Of a stretch of DNA of 64,000 nucleotides, positions 60,960 to 64,000 are shown one piece after another. Where the stretch lies: the NCBI GenBank assembly GCA_002110485.1, contig MOWL01000067.1, positions 806,001 to 870,000 of the forward strand. The letters run 5' to 3'. The notes under the pieces are model-generated. The model was not told where the DNA came from, ran no database searches, and saw only the letters and a program-made list of their open reading frames with translations. Both the position numbers and the translations under genes were made by a program. Origin of the DNA: Emergomyces orientalis. Lineage: Eukaryota > Ascomycota > Eurotiomycetes > Onygenales > Ajellomycetaceae. The number at the start of each line of letters is the position of its first letter. Position 1 is the first letter of the stretch.

Positions 60960-62179
60960 TTAAGCTTGCCCAGATTCCATTTCCCGCATTTGATACCCAT
61001 CTCCATACTCTTCAATCGGCCCCCGAGCCACTCTACCATCGAACAAGCGCTCCTCCTCATCCCGCGCGACCTGATGAAACCCTTCCGGAGGCATATCGGC
61101 TCTACTATACGGAGTATCACAACCAGCCGATCGTAATGCTGAATAGTAGCGTCGGTACGTAAAGTATGCCACTGATAGCCCGAGGAGCGAGCCGACCGTC
61201 ACGTCATACACATCGTGTCGATAGTCTGCTAAGCGAGACATGGCGATCATTAGAGCTCCCAGCAATGGGGAAAGAGAGAATAGGAAGCGGGCCAGGCCTG
61301 TTCGAGGTCGGAATACATGCAATTGACCAGCAAAAAACCTGGGGTATAAAGCGCGTCAGTAACATCCTTTCTTGCCATGTGGCGGTCGAAAGTTAAAAAA
61401 TGAGACGTACATGGCAAGATATCCCAACCCCGCAAAAGCAAAACTGCTATGCCCGCTTGGGAAACTTCTCCATCCCTCATGAAGTCGGTGGGACTCGGGC
61501 GCTGCGCACGCATCAATGGTAACCAACTTATGTGCTGGCGTCCCTTTTTCTGGACTACAGCGTGACAGGAGATCAGGCCGTGGTCTGCCCACAGCATTCT
61601 TTATTATATCGGTCAGGAACGACGTAAGGGCGAGAGTGACGAGTAGCCCAAGTACGGATACATGGGCGAAGTGGGATTCCGGCCGAATCATCACAACCCA
61701 TACGATTATTATGATTAATGGTATCACTCCTGCGTATATAATTGACCATACTTTATTTTTGAATTTGTTTTTTTAGCCAGGGTATCAGCAACCTGCTATA
61801 GGCCGGGCCCCAATTGGATATGTAATTTCTGATGAGCGCATGAAATTATTATACTCACAAACAGGAACCCGCTCCACCTCTGCGAAAGGGAATTGTATAG
61901 CAACATTATCCAAGGTAAACATGCGGTGAAAGGGGTGAACAAAGATTTGGATCTGCCGGCAAACATTCACTCAATTAGTATATATACATACATATAATAA
62001 ACCAAGAGAGGCGAAAAAGACAAACTGACCAATATCCATCCCACTGCGAGGACTATCAAGCTCACGTAGTCCGCGGCATATGACCGGTGCCAAAAACGAG
62101 CCAGCGCGCCCATAACCCCAGGCCGACTAGCGATAGCCGAAAGGGCTTTGTTTCTTTGAAACGGATCATCTTCTGACAT
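60960..62179 (-). CDS. PAP2-family lipid phosphate phosphatase (DPP1-like)
   Basis: Integral membrane enzyme that dephosphorylates diacylglycerol pyrophosphate and phosphatidate. Inferred exons (minus): 62179-62030, 61952-61859, 61750-61411 and 61338-60960, 320 aa. All three catalytic motifs are present: KNAVGRPRPDLLSRC, FPSGHSSF and SRLADYRHDVYDV. Six helices can be drawn, the first in DYVSLIVLAVGWILV. An extra loop between motifs 1 and 2 (CSPEKGTPAHKLVTIDAC) is usual for fungal members. The cytosolic tail is acidic. The third exon acceptor is AAG, and the join there (VLWSIIYAGVIP) fits the family. Confidence 0.95.
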
Positions 62180-63395
62180 TCTTCTAAAGGGATACTCAAA
62201 CGAGGGTCGTCGCTCTAGTTGGGGCGGATTCGGGGTTTGGATGGAGAGACGAGTTCCGCAACCATAATCTCAGCGAATGGGAGATTCCCCCTAGGGTTTG
62301 TTGCAATCTGTTAGTAATTTTTCAATACTCGTAGCTAATGGAGAAAGGTCATGTCAATTATTAATTGTCTGCTCGGGTCGCGATGCGGTTCGGATGAGGC
62401 TTAATTATTCAACAGGGAGTTTAAGCGCGGAGTGGTCAGAATTACCTGTTGGTGGTTCTGGTTGGAACAACCACACCACCTAATAATAGACAAGTTAGAC
62501 ATCACCATCGAGCTAACTTTGCACTCAATTTACTGGTTCCCGAGTGGTGGGGCAGCTGGTAAAGAATACCTAAGGCACTTAAATAATATGAGTTTTAGCC
62601 TCCACTCATCTGGGGAAGTTAGAAATACTTTCAGAAAAATAAATACGGATATCTTCCCACTTGAGTATAAATGCATTTAAAATATACATATGCCCTCCGT
62701 CCATGGGCCTTGAGTAATAAATAGGGTTGCAATGAGCCTGATAGACTTCGAGCAAGTCGGCTGAAGAAGCCTGAGCTCTCCAAAGCTAGGTAAACTATTT
62801 ATGGGGAAACATACTTTCCAGCCCCTGCGAATATAAATTAGAAACCATTAGGCTCATGACGGGGGCTTGTCAGGCATCAGGGCAGCGGACTTCCATCTCC
62901 GTTACAATTATTCTTTAAAATGTGATCCTTGAAGAATGTTGTGAATCGTATGAGAAAGTTGACGTAATTGTATATGTTTTGTATCAACTTGTCTCTCACC
63001 ACCACCAGCACCCATCCTTCACACTTTCAGGGCATATACCAACATGCCACTAACCATTATAACTCATGAGGGCGACCTCGTTTTGCGACCCCATCAACCC
63101 AACGATTAAGGCTGGCCTCCTTGAATCCGTTATTTGGCCCCCGCACCTGGTTAAGCGCTAGCATACGTGGTCAAACATGTCTGTCTGGTCTCAGCCTCGT
63201 CTGGAGGTGGAGGGTTTAATTTACCCAATTGCCCCCTACTACAGACAGGCAGGCATCCAGCCATAAGGCGGGATCTAGCTACCCCTCCATTGACTATTAA
63301 AGCAAATGCGTTTCCCCCTTACAATAGTTTTTGTTCTGTCATGTTAGATCTTTCGATTGCGAAATGTGCTACATCATCACCTCAGTTTATTCGGC
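62180..63395. other. Intergenic, phosphatase to STAND-like gene
   Basis: 1.2 kb between divergent genes. No gene or repeat recognised. Confidence 0.5.
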
Positions 63396-64000
63396 ATGAC
63401 AATTACCTACGCCGAACAAGCCTATCGAGAGGCTTTGAAAACATTTGAGGAGAACCTCAACTCCCAGCAGTTGCGCGATGTGCAGCGTCCCACCTCGTTG
63501 ACTGAACTATGCGACATTGCGAAGTCGATCAACGCAAAGCATGCCTCGAAGGATGACCGCAAGACGATCCGCTTCACTGAACGTGTCAGTAAGGTGCTCA
63601 GCGTGCTGCAGCCCTTTGATGGCATTTTGAGCGGCGTTGTCTCCGCGGATCCTTTCGGCGGTGGCAATTTGATCTGGAGCTCTATCCGCTTTACCTTTCA
63701 GCTCGTTGAGGACGCGCAGACTATTTTCGACAATGTCTTTGGGTTCTTCGAAGACATCTCGCTCGAGCTGGAAATTATCCAAAAGGAAATTAATACATTC
63801 AAGGACTCACAACTGGTATCCAGCGTTGGGCAGCAGGTATTTTCCGCGCTGCTGGACTTTTGGGTCTATGCGGTCAAAACGTATAGAAATTTACGGTTTG
63901 GCTCGCTGTCTATCAAGTCATATTCTATCAAAAGCAAATTTGAGCAGTTGCAGAGCAAGCTACAGGAGCAAACTGTGCTGCTGAAGAGTGCAGCACAGGC
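63396..64000 (+). CDS. N-terminus of a STAND/NLR-like protein (right edge of window)
   Basis: An ATG frame stays open for 201 codons to the window end. The sequence is helical and amphipathic (YREALKTFEENLNSQQL, LSVLQPFDGILSGVVS) and contains GGGNLIWSSIRFTFQLVEDA. That pattern, a helical bundle with a W-S-x-R-F core, is typical of the N-terminal effector/adaptor domain that precedes NACHT or NB-ARC domains in fungal STAND proteins (DUF7708-like). The NTPase domain itself would lie outside the window, so the class is inferred. Further out, many such genes end in ankyrin, WD or TPR repeats and act in nonself recognition. Confidence 0.7.
   Translation, partial: MTITYAEQAYREALKTFEENLNSQQLRDVQRPTSLTELCDIAKSINAKHASKDDRKTIRFTERVSKVLSVLQPFDGILSGVVSADPFGGGNLIWSSIRFTFQLVEDAQTIFDNVFGFFEDISLELEIIQKEINTFKDSQLVSSVGQQVFSALLDFWVYAVKTYRNLRFGSLSIKSYSIKSKFEQLQSKLQEQTVLLKSAAQ

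Overview
The window is nuclear DNA of a filamentous ascomycete. Genes carry short GT-AG introns (about 50-180 nt, sometimes with CTAAC-type branch sites), long pyrimidine-rich leaders, AT/GT microsatellites and no operons. The protein set (Yap1-type bZIP with two cysteine-rich domains, M35 deuterolysin, Kap123, an HSL-family lipase with a long tail, a STAND-type N-terminus) fits Eurotiomycetes. Onygenales (Ajellomycetaceae-like) is my best guess, inferred from style and not proven.

Layout. 1-8.1 kb is an accessory-metabolism block: a 3'-truncated MFS anion:cation symporter (-), a divergent flavin monooxygenase (+) and an HSL-type lipase (+) with one out-of-frame splice junction. 8.6-16 kb is housekeeping: IND1 (-) head-to-head with BFR2 (+), a short-chain dehydrogenase (-) and a Tudor splicing factor of the SPF30 type (-). 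16-20 kb is a long gene-free stretch and leader for the oxidative-stress regulator YAP1 (20.1-22.4 kb, +). A DUF2433 protein with RRM-like and RGG regions follows, then a secreted deuterolysin (-). After 3.9 kb without a recognised gene come NPC1 (+) and KAP123 (+). 42-52 kb holds a medium-chain dehydrogenase (-), a membrane-anchored HSL-type hydrolase (+), an unannotated-looking 55-aa cysteine-rich protein ending in a CaaX box (+), a 254-aa protein of unknown function (-) and a membrane-anchored type-B carboxylesterase (+). 52-62 kb holds a PEX11-family protein (-), actin-capping protein alpha (-), a 37-aa membrane micro-ORF (-), a Ser/Pro-rich possible G1/S regulator (-), an ELO-like membrane protein (+) and a DPP1-type lipid phosphatase (-). 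The right edge cuts a STAND/NLR-like gene after 201 codons.

Most genes are independent housekeeping units. Several concern membranes and lipids (NPC1, ELO-like, DPP1, PEX11, three esterases/lipases), but nothing shows they form one cluster. The most interesting item is the 55-aa CaaX protein at 47,494-47,661, a candidate prenylated a-factor-like pheromone precursor or prenylated metal-binding peptide. Exon coordinates were derived by hand from reading-frame continuity, splice-site consensus and recalled family sequence, and have not been checked against RNA data.
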